A stretch of 64,000 nt of DNA from Proteiniclasticum ruminis DSM 24773 (GTDB lineage: Bacteria; Bacillota; Clostridia; Clostridiales; Clostridiaceae): positions 62,001-126,000 of the forward strand of contig NZ_JNKC01000008.1 of the NCBI RefSeq assembly GCF_000701905.1, given 5' to 3'. The position numbers and the translations under genes were made by a program. This document shows positions 1-7,607 of this stretch, in pieces (positions within the stretch are counted from its first letter, which is position 1; each line of letters begins with the position of its first letter). A model generated the notes under the pieces. That model made no database searches. It was not told the DNA's origin and saw only the letters and a program-made list of their open reading frames with translations.

Positions 1-195
1 TGCGGTATCAGGAAAATGGGTGCCGATGTCACCCAGAGCTGCTGCTCCAAGAAGCGCATCCATAATGGCGTGGGTCAAAACATCCGCGTCGGAGTGTCCA
101 AGCAGTCCTTTATCGTGGGGAATCTTCACACCACCGATGATCAGATCGCGTCCTTCCACAAGTTTATGTACATCATAACCTATACCTATTCTCAT
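1..195 (-). CDS. ispF: 2-C-methyl-D-erythritol 2,4-cyclodiphosphate synthase (partial, N-terminus)
   Basis: This is the N-terminal 65 codons of IspF, which converts CDP-methylerythritol 2-phosphate to the cyclic diphosphate in the MEP isoprenoid pathway. The reading is [12 protein letters not shown], then [20 protein letters not shown], then [17 protein letters not shown]. These hold the conserved metal-ligand set Asp8, His10 and His42 and the GHSDAD loop. The start ATG (195-193) is preceded by GGAGG at 200-205 on the minus strand. The gene continues beyond the left window edge, so its C-terminal half is not visible. It is transcribed divergently from the rnf operon. Confidence 0.93.
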   Translation of the reverse strand, partial: MRIGIGYDVHKLVEGRDLIIGGVKIPHDKGLLGHSDADVLTHAIMDALLGAAALGDIGTHFPDTA

Positions 196-210
196 AAAAT
201 CCTCCATAAA

Positions 211-250
211 ACAGAGTTATCTCTGTGTTCTTTCCTTATATTATACCATG
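211..250 (-). promoter_or_regulatory. ispF promoter (extended -10) and leader hairpin
   Basis: On the minus strand TATAAT lies at 245-240 and is preceded by TGG, an extended -10 element. I see no good -35. Just upstream of the ribosome site is a small perfect hairpin, ACAGAG-TTAT-CTCTGT (211-226). Its role is unknown. Confidence 0.5.
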
Positions 251-580
251 GCTGAGAGAAAACAGAATCTGGAGTTTCGTTTTCGGAGTCCGCAGTAAAA
301 TTATGAAAATGGAAAAGGCTATGAGGCTCAAAAAAAGTAAAGTTTTCAGCATTCCTTTGTTGAATAGGTATTGTTCATGAGATTCTACCATGAATCTGTT
401 ATTTTATTTAAAGAAAGTTAACAAATTAACATCTAAAATTTAGATTGTTAAATACTGTCAAAACCTTTGATAATATTATACTAAATTTGTGTAAAGGTTT
501 GTTTTAAGAACTTCACAAAAAAGATGGTAATTTCTTGTCGAATCCGGAGTAAAGATCCTGATATGCAGGGCATATTGAAG

Positions 581-608
581 TTTCAATATTTGAGTTTTAT
601 GTTATAAT
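581..608 (+). promoter_or_regulatory. Promoter of the rnf operon
   Basis: A perfect TATAAT at 603-608 carries the extended TGT (600-602). A weak -35 (TTTCAA, 581-586) sits 16 bases upstream. The first start with the right protein N-terminus is at 704, so the leader would be about 90 nt. Confidence 0.6.
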
Positions 609-703
609 TATTCAGGAACTGTAAAAGAATGATAAAGAGAATCGGGAGCTATTTCATTCTTGGTTTAATTATTAACGAAATTCTGAAAGGTCGGGTGAAC
701 AGT

Positions 704-1987
704 ATGTCAATATTAATCGGGCCCATGAAATTACATTTGAATGGGCACAAAGAATTGACAAGCCATGGTGAAGTAAAGAACATCGTGGCCGGTAAGAAGG
801 TCTATATACCGCTGATGGCATGTACAGATGTACTTGTGAAAGCAGGGGATACCGTGAAAGCAGGCACAATGCTTGCAAAGCGTGATGACCATTTCAAGGT
901 GCCTATTTTTTCCTCCGTCTCCGGTAAAATTCTGGGTATTGAAGAACTGGAGCATACAACAGGAAGAGTAATAGACCATGTTGTCATTGAAAATGACGGA
1001 CTCAATACATTTGAGAGACCCTTCGAGCCTATAGATGCTGAAAAAGCTTCTGTAGAAGAACTGGTGACATTCATGATGAATGCCGGAATCGTTGGGTGTG
1101 GTGGAGCTGGCTTCCCTTCTTATGTGAAGTATAAAGGGGCTAAAGGCATTCATACTCTGCTGATCAACGCAGTAGAATGTGAGCCATACATCACAGCGGA
1201 CTATCGTATCATGGACAATCAGGTGGAAGAACTGGTTTATGGAACCAAGACCATGCTGAAGATGTCTGGTGCCAAGAAGGCGCTCATAGCCATCAAGAAA
1301 ACAAAGAAAGATCTCATAGCCAAGGTTCGTGAAGCTGTGAAGGATACAGAAGGACTCTTCGTGGAAGAAGTTCCGGACCAGTATCCCATGGGCTGGGAAA
1401 GAACCCTTATTTATGAAGTCTTCAAGAAGAGATATGACAAGCTGCCAGGAGAAATAGGCGTCATTGTGAACAATGCCACCACAGCCATCGCGTTCTCCGA
1501 AGCTCTGCGATATGGAAAGCCAATCATTGAGAAAATCTGCACCATCTCCGGTGATGCAGTGAAGAATCCTTCCAACGTGCGTGTGCCTGTAGGGGTATCT
1601 GTTCAGGAAATCATAGAGCAAATCGGTGGATATGCTTATGATGAAGTACGTATTGTGGGCGGCGGACCTATGATGGGTAAGACTGTCTCCACTGATCGTG
1701 CTGTAATCAATTCCGCGTCCAATGCCATCACCATTCTGAAGCCTGATGAAGACGAGGCCATTGCTTGTCTTAGATGCGGAAGATGTAATGACCACTGTCC
1801 TGCAGGGATTCTTCCAGTAAGAATCAACAATGCGGAAGAAGCAGGGGATGTGAAGCTTCTTACAAAGCTCCGTGCAGACCAGTGTATCGAATGCGGCATG
1901 TGTACATATGTATGCCCATCTAAAATCGAAGTGACTGAAGGCGTAAGACGTGGTAAAGCACTCTTAAGAGCCGCAGCGCAGAAGTAA
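704..1987 (+). CDS. rnfC: Rnf-type electron transport complex subunit C
   Basis: RnfC is the cytoplasmic NADH-facing subunit of the ion-translocating ferredoxin:NAD+ oxidoreductase. The 427-residue protein has an N-terminal barrel/biotinyl-like region, the nucleotide/FMN domain with GIVGCGGAGFP and NAVECEPY, a SLBB-like region, and two [4Fe-4S] motifs: Cys355/358/361/365 and Cys394/397/400/404. The loop that usually reads YPxGGEK is YPMGWERTL here. The frame stays open upstream to an ATG at 629, but those 25 residues do not resemble RnfC, so I chose 704. It is the first gene of an operon whose later members are highly unusual; RnfC itself keeps the residues for NADH oxidation and electron relay. 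Confidence 0.93.
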   Translation: MSILIGPMKLHLNGHKELTSHGEVKNIVAGKKVYIPLMACTDVLVKAGDTVKAGTMLAKRDDHFKVPIFSSVSGKILGIEELEHTTGRVIDHVVIENDGLNTFERPFEPIDAEKASVEELVTFMMNAGIVGCGGAGFPSYVKYKGAKGIHTLLINAVECEPYITADYRIMDNQVEELVYGTKTMLKMSGAKKALIAIKKTKKDLIAKVREAVKDTEGLFVEEVPDQYPMGWERTLIYEVFKKRYDKLPGEIGVIVNNATTAIAFSEALRYGKPIIEKICTISGDAVKNPSNVRVPVGVSVQEIIEQIGGYAYDEVRIVGGGPMMGKTVSTDRAVINSASNAITILKPDEDEAIACLRCGRCNDHCPAGILPVRINNAEEAGDVKLLTKLRADQCIECGMCTYVCPSKIEVTEGVRRGKALLRAAAQK

Positions 1988-2001
1988 GGGGGACAGTATC
2001 A

Positions 2002-3465
2002 ATGAAATTTTTGACCAAAGTGTCTCCAAACAATAGAGACAAAGACCACAGCACCCAGAGTGTCATGGCTGAGCTCACCGTTGGACTTCTTGTAGTCTTT
2101 ATCTTCTCCATGGTGTTCTATTTCCAGGAGTATGGTATGGACTATGTCATTCATGGTGTGCTTCTTATGGTGACAGCTATTGTTGTTTCGCTGCTGACAG
2201 AAGCAGTATTTGCATTGGCAACCAAAAAGAACATCCTAAAACACGTGAAAAGCTCTTTCCCGCTGGTTACAGCAATCATTCTTGTTTTAACCGTACCGAT
2301 TTCTACCACATACTTTGCCATCGGGGTAGCGTCATTCTTTGCTATTTTCGTAGGAAAGCTGATTTTTGGCGGATTCGGACATAATATCTTTAATCCAGCT
2401 GGTGTAGGACGTGCCGTGATTTTTGCCTCCCTGATGGGATCCACTGTGGCAGATGTCACCACCAGCGCAACACCCATCTCCTCTATTGCAAATGCAGGCT
2501 GGCTCATCAAAGATGCTGCTGTGACAGAGAAATTTCTGGAGCAGTTCGGCGGACTCAGCAATCTTCTTCTGGGATGGTATCCTGGTGCCATTGGTGAAAC
2601 CAGTGCGCTGCTCATCCTTCTTGTAGGTGCATATCTTGCTTACAGAAAGGTTCTGGACTGGAAGGTTCCTGCAGTATATATCGGATCTGTATTTGTATTC
2701 ACCACCATCATCGCACTGGTCAACGGTGTAGGTATGTGGTACCCCATGTTCCATGTACTGGCAGGAGGACTAGTCTTCGGTGCGGTGTTCATGGCAACAG
2801 ATCCAGTAACCAATCCTACCACCATCAGTGGAAGAATCATTTATGCCATTGGTCTTGCTGCACTGACAGTCATCATCAGACTGCAGGCAAGCCTTCCAGG
2901 TGGTGTTGTATTTGCCATTCTTATTATGAACATGGTTTCTCCACTTATTGATAAGCTCACAGACGGATGGTCCATCTATTCTGTGAAGAAGTACTCTGTA
3001 TCCATCGCAGTCACATTTGCTGCTGGAATCCTTCTGACTTTCATGGCTGGAAACGGTCTTGAGCCTAAAGCCATTGAGTTCCCAAGAGAAGGGGGCGGCC
3101 TTGGTATATTCACAGACAGTCAGGACAATCTTCCAGAAGTGCTGGAACAGACCGAAGAGGGATCCGTTGTGACCTTCGTTCTTTCTGCGCCTGGATATTA
3201 TGCCATCCAGTCCGGCGGAGAGCCTAATAAAATTGAAGTGAAGATCAATAAAGACACCAATATCGTAGAAAGTGTTGCCATCGTTTCCGTGAATGATACA
3301 CCGGGACTTGGAGACAGAATTGATGACGCTTCATTCCTTGACCAGTTCAAAGGCATCTCCTTTGAGGACAAGAATGCTGGGGTAGACGCGGTTTCTGGTG
3401 CAACCATATCATCCACATCTGTGACAAAGGCAGTACGTATTGCTTTTGAAACACTGAATAAGTAA
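2002..3465 (+). CDS. rnfD: RnfD-like membrane subunit with extra C-terminal FMN-binding domain
   Basis: Residues 1-350 are a polytopic RnfD/NqrB-family membrane domain with FNPAGVGRA and the FMATDPVTNPTTISGR signature. The expected covalent-FMN site is DVTTSAT, with Thr157. Unlike ordinary RnfD (about 300-350 residues), this 487-residue protein continues after its last membrane segment into a soluble extracytoplasmic domain (about 365-487). That domain has the RnfG/FMN_bind pattern and ends in DAVSGATISSTS, where Thr468 fits the flavin transferase ApbE target DxxSGAT. It lies 14 bases after rnfC and 14 before rnfG. Membrane assignment is from hydrophobicity; flavinylation is inferred from motif only. 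Confidence 0.9.
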   Translation: MKFLTKVSPNNRDKDHSTQSVMAELTVGLLVVFIFSMVFYFQEYGMDYVIHGVLLMVTAIVVSLLTEAVFALATKKNILKHVKSSFPLVTAIILVLTVPISTTYFAIGVASFFAIFVGKLIFGGFGHNIFNPAGVGRAVIFASLMGSTVADVTTSATPISSIANAGWLIKDAAVTEKFLEQFGGLSNLLLGWYPGAIGETSALLILLVGAYLAYRKVLDWKVPAVYIGSVFVFTTIIALVNGVGMWYPMFHVLAGGLVFGAVFMATDPVTNPTTISGRIIYAIGLAALTVIIRLQASLPGGVVFAILIMNMVSPLIDKLTDGWSIYSVKKYSVSIAVTFAAGILLTFMAGNGLEPKAIEFPREGGGLGIFTDSQDNLPEVLEQTEEGSVVTFVLSAPGYYAIQSGGEPNKIEVKINKDTNIVESVAIVSVNDTPGLGDRIDDASFLDQFKGISFEDKNAGVDAVSGATISSTSVTKAVRIAFETLNK

Positions 3466-3479
3466 GGGAGGACAGAGAG

Positions 3480-4424
3480 ATGAAAAACATGAAAGGTTTC
3501 GTTGTTTTACTTGCTACTGTTCTCGTTGCAGGCGGCGTGCTTCTTTTTGCAGATGCACAGCTGAGACCCCTCATTGAAGCAGCAGGAAGTGGCGAATATC
3601 AGGAAATCCTGGAAAAGATCTTCCCGGATTCCAAGAATTTTGAAGAAGAAGAATTTACAGATGAAACTGGTCTTATCCAGAAGCTTTTTGAAGATGAAGA
3701 TAATGGCGGTTTCGTCTATATCCTTGAAAACCAGGGATTTGCAGATAAGATCACATTCGCTCTGGGCTTTGATCTGGAAGGAAACATCGTTGGATATGAG
3801 ATCATAAACCTCAATGATACCCCTGGGTATGGAAGTCAGGTAGGTGAAGAAGCATTCATCGGTTCTGTTGTCGGAAAGACCTCTGTAGACGGAATTGCGA
3901 CTATTTCAGGTTCCACAAAGACCTCTAAAGCAGTGGTGGATGCCATTGATGCAGCAAGAGCGAACTTTAATGAAATGATGGGCATCGAAGACAATGGGGA
4001 AGGTGCAGCACCTGAGCCTGTGGCTCCACCACTGGAGTTTGGGGCTAAACTGCCTATTTTTAGAGAAGATGTCTCTGAATCCAGACAAGGTGTTATCATT
4101 GATACTGTGGAAGAAGGCGGAAATGTTACTTATACTGTGGAAGCGGCAGGATATGCTGTCATCGAGCAGTATGATGGTGCAAAGCCAAACGTTGTGAAGA
4201 TTACTTTGGATCCTGCAAATCAGGTGATTGTGAAAGTTGAAGTTCTTGAGGTGAATGACACCAAGGGAATTGGAGATAAAGTCCTCCATGAGGATTTCGC
4301 AAAGCAGTTTGAGAATCTATCTTATGCAGATCCATCTGTAGAAGCGGATACGGTGTCGATGGCAACGATATCCAGCACATCCGTCATCAATGCAATTCTC
4401 GCAGCGCTGAATGCGAACAAGTAG
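3480..4424 (+). CDS. rnfG: RnfG-like protein with two FMN-binding domains
   Basis: RnfG normally carries one covalently bound FMN outside the membrane. This 314-residue protein has an N-terminal membrane anchor (about 6-26) followed by two FMN_bind-type repeats. Repeat 1 (about 75-160) contains NLNDTPGYGSQ and the motif TISGST, with Thr146 as the putative flavin site. Repeat 2 (about 205-314) contains EVNDTKGIGDK and DTVSMAT, with Thr296; its usual glycine is Met294. The end of repeat 2 (ATISSTSV) is identical to the end of the RnfD tail, pointing to domain duplication within the operon. An Ala/Pro/Glu-rich linker (about 172-190) separates the repeats. Confidence 0.9.
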   Translation: MKNMKGFVVLLATVLVAGGVLLFADAQLRPLIEAAGSGEYQEILEKIFPDSKNFEEEEFTDETGLIQKLFEDEDNGGFVYILENQGFADKITFALGFDLEGNIVGYEIINLNDTPGYGSQVGEEAFIGSVVGKTSVDGIATISGSTKTSKAVVDAIDAARANFNEMMGIEDNGEGAAPEPVAPPLEFGAKLPIFREDVSESRQGVIIDTVEEGGNVTYTVEAAGYAVIEQYDGAKPNVVKITLDPANQVIVKVEVLEVNDTKGIGDKVLHEDFAKQFENLSYADPSVEADTVSMATISSTSVINAILAALNANK

Positions 4425-4437
4425 GAGGGAGAAGAGC

Positions 4438-5076
4438 ATGAATAAATTAAATAACATAAAAACAGGTTTCTTCGGAAATAATCCTGTTCTGTCTCTGGCG
4501 CTAGGACTCACCACAGCCCTTGCAGTGACAGGAAGCGTGACAACAGCCCTTGGTATGGGACTTTTGATCTTCGTTCTGGTGATTCTTGCAGGAGTTCTGG
4601 GTGGACTTCTTCGTAAAGTGACACCTTCAGAGATGATGATTCCGGTTGGTCTTGTACTTTCCGCATTCCTTGCCAAACTGGGAGAGCTTCTTGCACTGGC
4701 GTATATGCCTGGCATTGCTTCTGAAGTGGGCATCTTTATTCCTCTGATGGCTGTGAACTCTCTGATTCTTTTTGCCAGCGGATCACTGACAGAAGGGACA
4801 TCCTTTGGAGAAAATATGAAAAACGCGCTGCTGGCTGGCTGTGCCTATGTGGTCGCTTTACTGGCGGTAGCGTTCTTAAGAGAACTTGCAGTGACTGGAG
4901 GCATCGCCCTTCTGAACCCGCTTAATGGTGCGGAACTCTTCAGTTTCAATATCATTCCACAGCAGTTCACCTTGAGCCTGTTTGCAGGCTCCACGGGGGC
5001 ATTATTGATGACAGCGTTTGTTGGCGGACTGTTCCAGGCCATTGGCAAGTCCGGAAACGACAAGGGAGGTAAGTAA
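4438..5076 (+). CDS. rnfE: RnfE-like membrane subunit lacking the cluster cysteines
   Basis: This is a six-helix RnfE/NqrD-family membrane protein of 212 residues. It is recognised by NPVLSLALGL, GIFIPLMAVN and FLREL in the right order. In the family, one Cys in each half (GLCP and VNC) helps hold a [2Fe-2S] cluster at the RnfA/RnfE interface. Here these positions are Thr25 (GLTTALAV) and Ser108 (AVNSLIL). The only Cys (about 135) is not in a family position. The start ATG follows AGGAGG at 4423-4428; upstream in-frame starts lie inside rnfG. It is one base short of rnfA. Confidence 0.88.
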   Translation: MNKLNNIKTGFFGNNPVLSLALGLTTALAVTGSVTTALGMGLLIFVLVILAGVLGGLLRKVTPSEMMIPVGLVLSAFLAKLGELLALAYMPGIASEVGIFIPLMAVNSLILFASGSLTEGTSFGENMKNALLAGCAYVVALLAVAFLRELAVTGGIALLNPLNGAELFSFNIIPQQFTLSLFAGSTGALLMTAFVGGLFQAIGKSGNDKGGK

Positions 5077-5077
5077 A

Positions 5078-5680
5078 ATGGAAAATATACTACCGATTCT
5101 TCTTGGTACAATACTGATCAATAATCTTGCATTGACAAAGCTTGTGGGACTGGGGCAGCTGGCTCATTTTGGAGAAGAGGAAGGAGAAATTCTTTGCATA
5201 GGAGTTTCTGCAGCACTTGTTATGGCCATATCCAGCATTCTTGGGTACTTCGCGGGGACATTATTTGAACTGGGTGTACTGAATCTTTTGGTTTATGTTC
5301 TCCTGATTCTTGTGTCCACAGCGCTTGTGATGTCTGGTGTGAAGAAAGTAAAGCCTGAGATGTATGAAAGAGTGAAGAAGATTCTTCCACTTCTGTCAGC
5401 AAACTCGGCGATACTCTATCTTCTGTTGATGACTGGCGCAGAAGGAATGGAATTCCTTCTACAGGGAACTGTTGCAAATGACGCTCAAGAGATCCTGCCT
5501 GTACTGGTTACAGCAGTCGGAGCTCCACTGGGTCTTCTCTTTGCCTTCATCCTGTATGGAGCAGTAAGGGAAAGACTCTCTGTAGCACATACACCTAAAG
5601 CATTCAAAGGCCTTCCAATCCTTCTGGTCTATACAGCATTGGCTGTACTTGCACTGAGCGGCCTCAATGGAATTCTTTAA
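5078..5680 (+). CDS. rnfA: RnfA-like membrane subunit lacking the cluster cysteines
   Basis: This 200-residue RnfA/NqrE-family membrane protein is recognised by the INNLALTKLVGLG start, LPLLSANSAIL and the closing helices. The family's two cluster cysteines (GICP and TTNC) are replaced by Gly26 (VGLGQLAH) and Ser110 (ANSAIL). The single Cys40 lies elsewhere. The chosen ATG at 5078 is preceded by GGGAGG (5065-5070). A strong terminator follows directly, so the operon ends here without rnfB, which in clostridial rnfCDGEAB operons comes next. Confidence 0.88.
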   Translation: MENILPILLGTILINNLALTKLVGLGQLAHFGEEEGEILCIGVSAALVMAISSILGYFAGTLFELGVLNLLVYVLLILVSTALVMSGVKKVKPEMYERVKKILPLLSANSAILYLLLMTGAEGMEFLLQGTVANDAQEILPVLVTAVGAPLGLLFAFILYGAVRERLSVAHTPKAFKGLPILLVYTALAVLALSGLNGIL

Positions 5681-5711
5681 AAACTGAATTATCTGAACAG
5701 GCTATAGAAGT

Positions 5712-5753
5712 CTCTCCGTTTTCTGGAAATCTGGAAAACGGAGAGTTTTTTTG
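5712..5753 (+). terminator. Intrinsic terminator of the rnf operon
   Basis: A perfect 12-bp stem, CTCTCCGTTTTC (5712-5723) and GAAAACGGAGAG (5734-5745), is followed by seven T residues. It closes the operon directly after rnfA. Confidence 0.92.
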
Positions 5754-5902
5754 ACAAAAATGGAGTGCAGTTCTGAAAGTGAGGCAATTTACTTGAAACA
5801 GTTTTAAGATTTCTGACAAAAGATATTCAAGAACAAGTTTCCACAGAAAATACAGCTTATACCTATGAATTACACATGTTACTCACATGAAATCAGTGAA
5901 AT

Positions 5903-6037
5903 TGTGGATAAACCTGTGGATAAGGTGGAAAACTATTTCTTGCACAGGGGTGTATATTGTGTAAAATTCAATTAATCCCCTCGAAACCACAGGAATTCCA
6001 CAAGTTATCCACAGGAGTTTGTGAATAATGTGCATAA
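5903..6037. other. Cluster of five DnaA boxes
   Basis: Five perfect matches to TTATNCACA lie within 135 bases. They are TGTGGATAA at 5903-5911 and 5915-5923 (minus orientation), TTATCCACA at 6005-6013 (plus), and TGTGAATAA at 6020-6028 directly abutting TGTGCATAA at 6029-6037 (both minus). Several near matches (TTTCCACA about 5847, ATTCCACAA about 5995) and an AT-rich stretch (6041-6100) flank them. No dnaA or dnaN gene is nearby and the gap is between convergent genes, so a DnaA-titrating or regulatory cluster is more likely than the chromosomal origin. Confidence 0.75.
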
Positions 6038-6090
6038 GTGAACAATTGTACGGTTTTTATTTTGATGATATTTTCATCATGTTAAAACTG

Positions 6091-6136
6091 AGTTAAAAGA
6101 AAGACCATAGACTGAAAAAAATCAGTCTATGGTCTT
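6091..6136 (-). terminator. Terminator overlapping the 3' end of rluF
   Basis: A 15-bp inverted repeat, AAGACCATAGACTGA (6101-6115) and TCAGTCTATGGTCTT (6122-6136), is followed on the minus strand by TCTTTTAACT. The right arm encodes the last codons and stop of rluF. Confidence 0.8.
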
Positions 6137-6841
6137 ACAGGAATCTTCGAGAAGATCGTTGAGCTGAGAGAGCTCCATGGGAGAAAGATTTCGGTATCTT
6201 CCAAGAGCCAGCTTTCCAAGCTCTATGTTCATAATACGGATTCTCTTAAGCGTCACCACTTTATACCCAAAGTATTCTGTCATTCTTCGGATCTGTCTGT
6301 TGAGTCCTTGGGTGAGGATGATCCGGAATGTCTTCTCATCCAGCTTCTCTATTTTGGATTCTTTCGTGCAGGTATCCAGGATGGGCACTCTCCCACTCAT
6401 ACCCCTTAAAAAAGAGTCTGTCATGGGTTTGTTCACCGTGACAATATATTCTTTCTCGTGGTTGTTTCTTGCGCGGAGAATCTTGTTGACGATGTCTCCG
6501 TCATTGGTGAGAAGAATAAGCCCTTCTGAGTCCTTATCCAGTCGTCCAATAGGGAAAATCCTTTCTTTATGTTTTACAAAATCCACAATGTTGTTTCGAA
6601 CCTTTCTGTTGGTGGTGCATTCAATCCCTCTTGGCTTGTTTAGAGCGATGTATACCAAAGGTGGTTTATTGTCGACGAGCTTTCCATCCACTCGTATTTC
6701 ATCCTTCTCTGTGACTTTCAAACCCATGACCGCAATTTCTCCATTGACGGTGACCCTGCCTTGTTCTATATAACTGTCCGCTGCCCGTCTGGAGCAGAAA
6801 CCCGTATCAGAGATGGCTTTGTTGATTCTTTTCTCTTCCAT
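6122..6841 (-). CDS. rluF: 23S rRNA pseudouridine synthase, RluF family
   Basis: This is an RsuA/RluB/E/F-family enzyme isomerising a uridine in 23S rRNA (position 2604 in E. coli for RluF). The 239 residues comprise an S4 RNA-binding domain (about 1-60, INKAISDTGFCSRRAAD) and the catalytic domain. IFPIGRLDKDSEGL contains the catalytic Asp, and GLNRQIRRMTEYFGY is the basic motif III. The RluF-specific reading NKILRARNNHEKEY and KRIRIMNIELG favours RluF over RsuA/RluB. It is convergent with the rnf operon across the DnaA-box gap. Confidence 0.9.
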   Translation of the reverse strand: MEEKRINKAISDTGFCSRRAADSYIEQGRVTVNGEIAVMGLKVTEKDEIRVDGKLVDNKPPLVYIALNKPRGIECTTNRKVRNNIVDFVKHKERIFPIGRLDKDSEGLILLTNDGDIVNKILRARNNHEKEYIVTVNKPMTDSFLRGMSGRVPILDTCTKESKIEKLDEKTFRIILTQGLNRQIRRMTEYFGYKVVTLKRIRIMNIELGKLALGRYRNLSPMELSQLNDLLEDSCKTID

Positions 6842-6982
6842 GGAACTCCATCCTTTTCATTTCTTTTACTTCATCTAAAATGATATTATACACGAAACGG
6901 CATGTTTTCCCAAGGGATGTTGAGAAGATGGGAAAAAGAGCATAAGATGAAAGGAAGAAAACATTGTCTTGGAGGTTATACG

Positions 6983-7201
6983 ATGAATGACGGAATCTGT
7001 CCCATCTGCCACAAAGAAAACCACTGTCACATGGTCAGCGGAGAAGATCCTTCCACCTGCTGGTGCACCACTGTCTCTTTCCCTGATGGCCTGCTTCTTC
7101 TAGTGCCTGAAGAGGCGAGAAATCTGGCCTGTGTCTGCGAGGCCTGCGTGACCAAATTTCAGGAAGAGGGAGCGGAAGGGATCTCATTGCACCAAAGATA
7201 A
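6983..7201 (+). CDS. Small cysteine-rich CWC family protein
   Basis: This 72-residue protein has CPICHKENHC near its N-terminus, then CWC in DPSTCWCTTVSFP and CVCEACVTKF towards the end. It is a probable metal-binding protein of the Cys-rich CWC family (function unknown). The start at 6983 is set by GGAGG at 6971-6975; an in-frame ATG at 6948 lacks a ribosome site. It lies 87 bases before a glutaredoxin gene, consistent with but not proof of a thiol or metal role. Confidence 0.75.
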   Translation: MNDGICPICHKENHCHMVSGEDPSTCWCTTVSFPDGLLLLVPEEARNLACVCEACVTKFQEEGAEGISLHQR

Positions 7202-7288
7202 ATTGGACAAAATTCAATAGGTACGGTACAATAAAGATACCGGAAGATTCTTTTTCCGGCAAAGACTTTGACTTTGGAGGAGAAGAAA

Positions 7289-7519
7289 ATGAGTAAAAAG
7301 GTTGTCATATACACATCCAATACCTGTACCTACTGCGATTTGGCGAAGGAATACTTCAATGCCAACAGCATTTCCTATGAGGAGAAGAACACTTCTGATC
7401 CAGTTTTCAGAAAAGAACTTCTGGCTCTTGGCGTGCGCAGTGTGCCTACAATTTTTGTAGATGAAGAGTACATGGTTGGATTTGATGAAGGTTCTTTCGA
7501 AGAGCTTTACAACAAATAA
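7289..7519 (+). CDS. Glutaredoxin family protein
   Basis: A 76-residue thioredoxin-fold protein with the redox motif CTYC (residues 10-13), the cis-Pro loop SVPTIFV and the ending GFDEGSFEELY. It resembles the NrdH/YruB-like monothiol/dithiol reductases of Firmicutes and is expected to reduce protein disulfides in the cytoplasm. The ATG at 7289 follows GGAGGAG. The annotated frame opens at 7268, but that ATG lies before the ribosome site. A strong terminator follows. Confidence 0.85.
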   Translation: MSKKVVIYTSNTCTYCDLAKEYFNANSISYEEKNTSDPVFRKELLALGVRSVPTIFVDEEYMVGFDEGSFEELYNK

Positions 7520-7551
7520 AGACTGAAGTGAACAGCTAGAGAAATAAGATG

Positions 7552-7587
7552 GTCCCGGATCTATGATGTAGATCCGGGACACTTTTT
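7552..7587 (+). terminator. Terminator after glutaredoxin gene
   Basis: A perfect 12-bp stem, GTCCCGGATCTA (7552-7563) and TAGATCCGGGAC (7569-7580), has a 5-base loop and ends in ACTTTTTT. The next gene is convergent, so the hairpin may serve both strands. Confidence 0.92.
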
Positions 7588-7607
7588 TATTCTTCATTAT
7601 AATCGGA

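Larger units (their letters stand above)
196..703. other. Divergent intergenic region ispF / rnfC
   Basis: About 500 AT-rich bases separate ispF from rnfC. I see no convincing small gene. The region holds the ispF promoter, an imperfect inverted repeat at 426-451 (TTAACATCTAAA versus TTTAGATTGTTAA, one inserted base) and the rnf promoter at 581-608. There are single half-sites resembling TTAACAA/TTGTTAA, but no correctly spaced 18-bp Rex operator. Confidence 0.6.

Noticed and set aside
407-462. Rex operator upstream of rnfC
   Set aside because: Half-sites TTAACAA and TTGTTAA exist but no pair has the 18-bp spacing, so I do not call it.
731-1795. Long minus-strand open frame (354 codons) opposite rnfC
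   Set aside because: It is antisense to a gene with two intact [4Fe-4S] motifs, has no ribosome site and its translation is low-complexity and family-free.
5755-6121. Chromosomal origin of replication
   Set aside because: DnaA boxes are present, but dnaA/dnaN are absent and the genes are convergent; I only claim a DnaA-box cluster.
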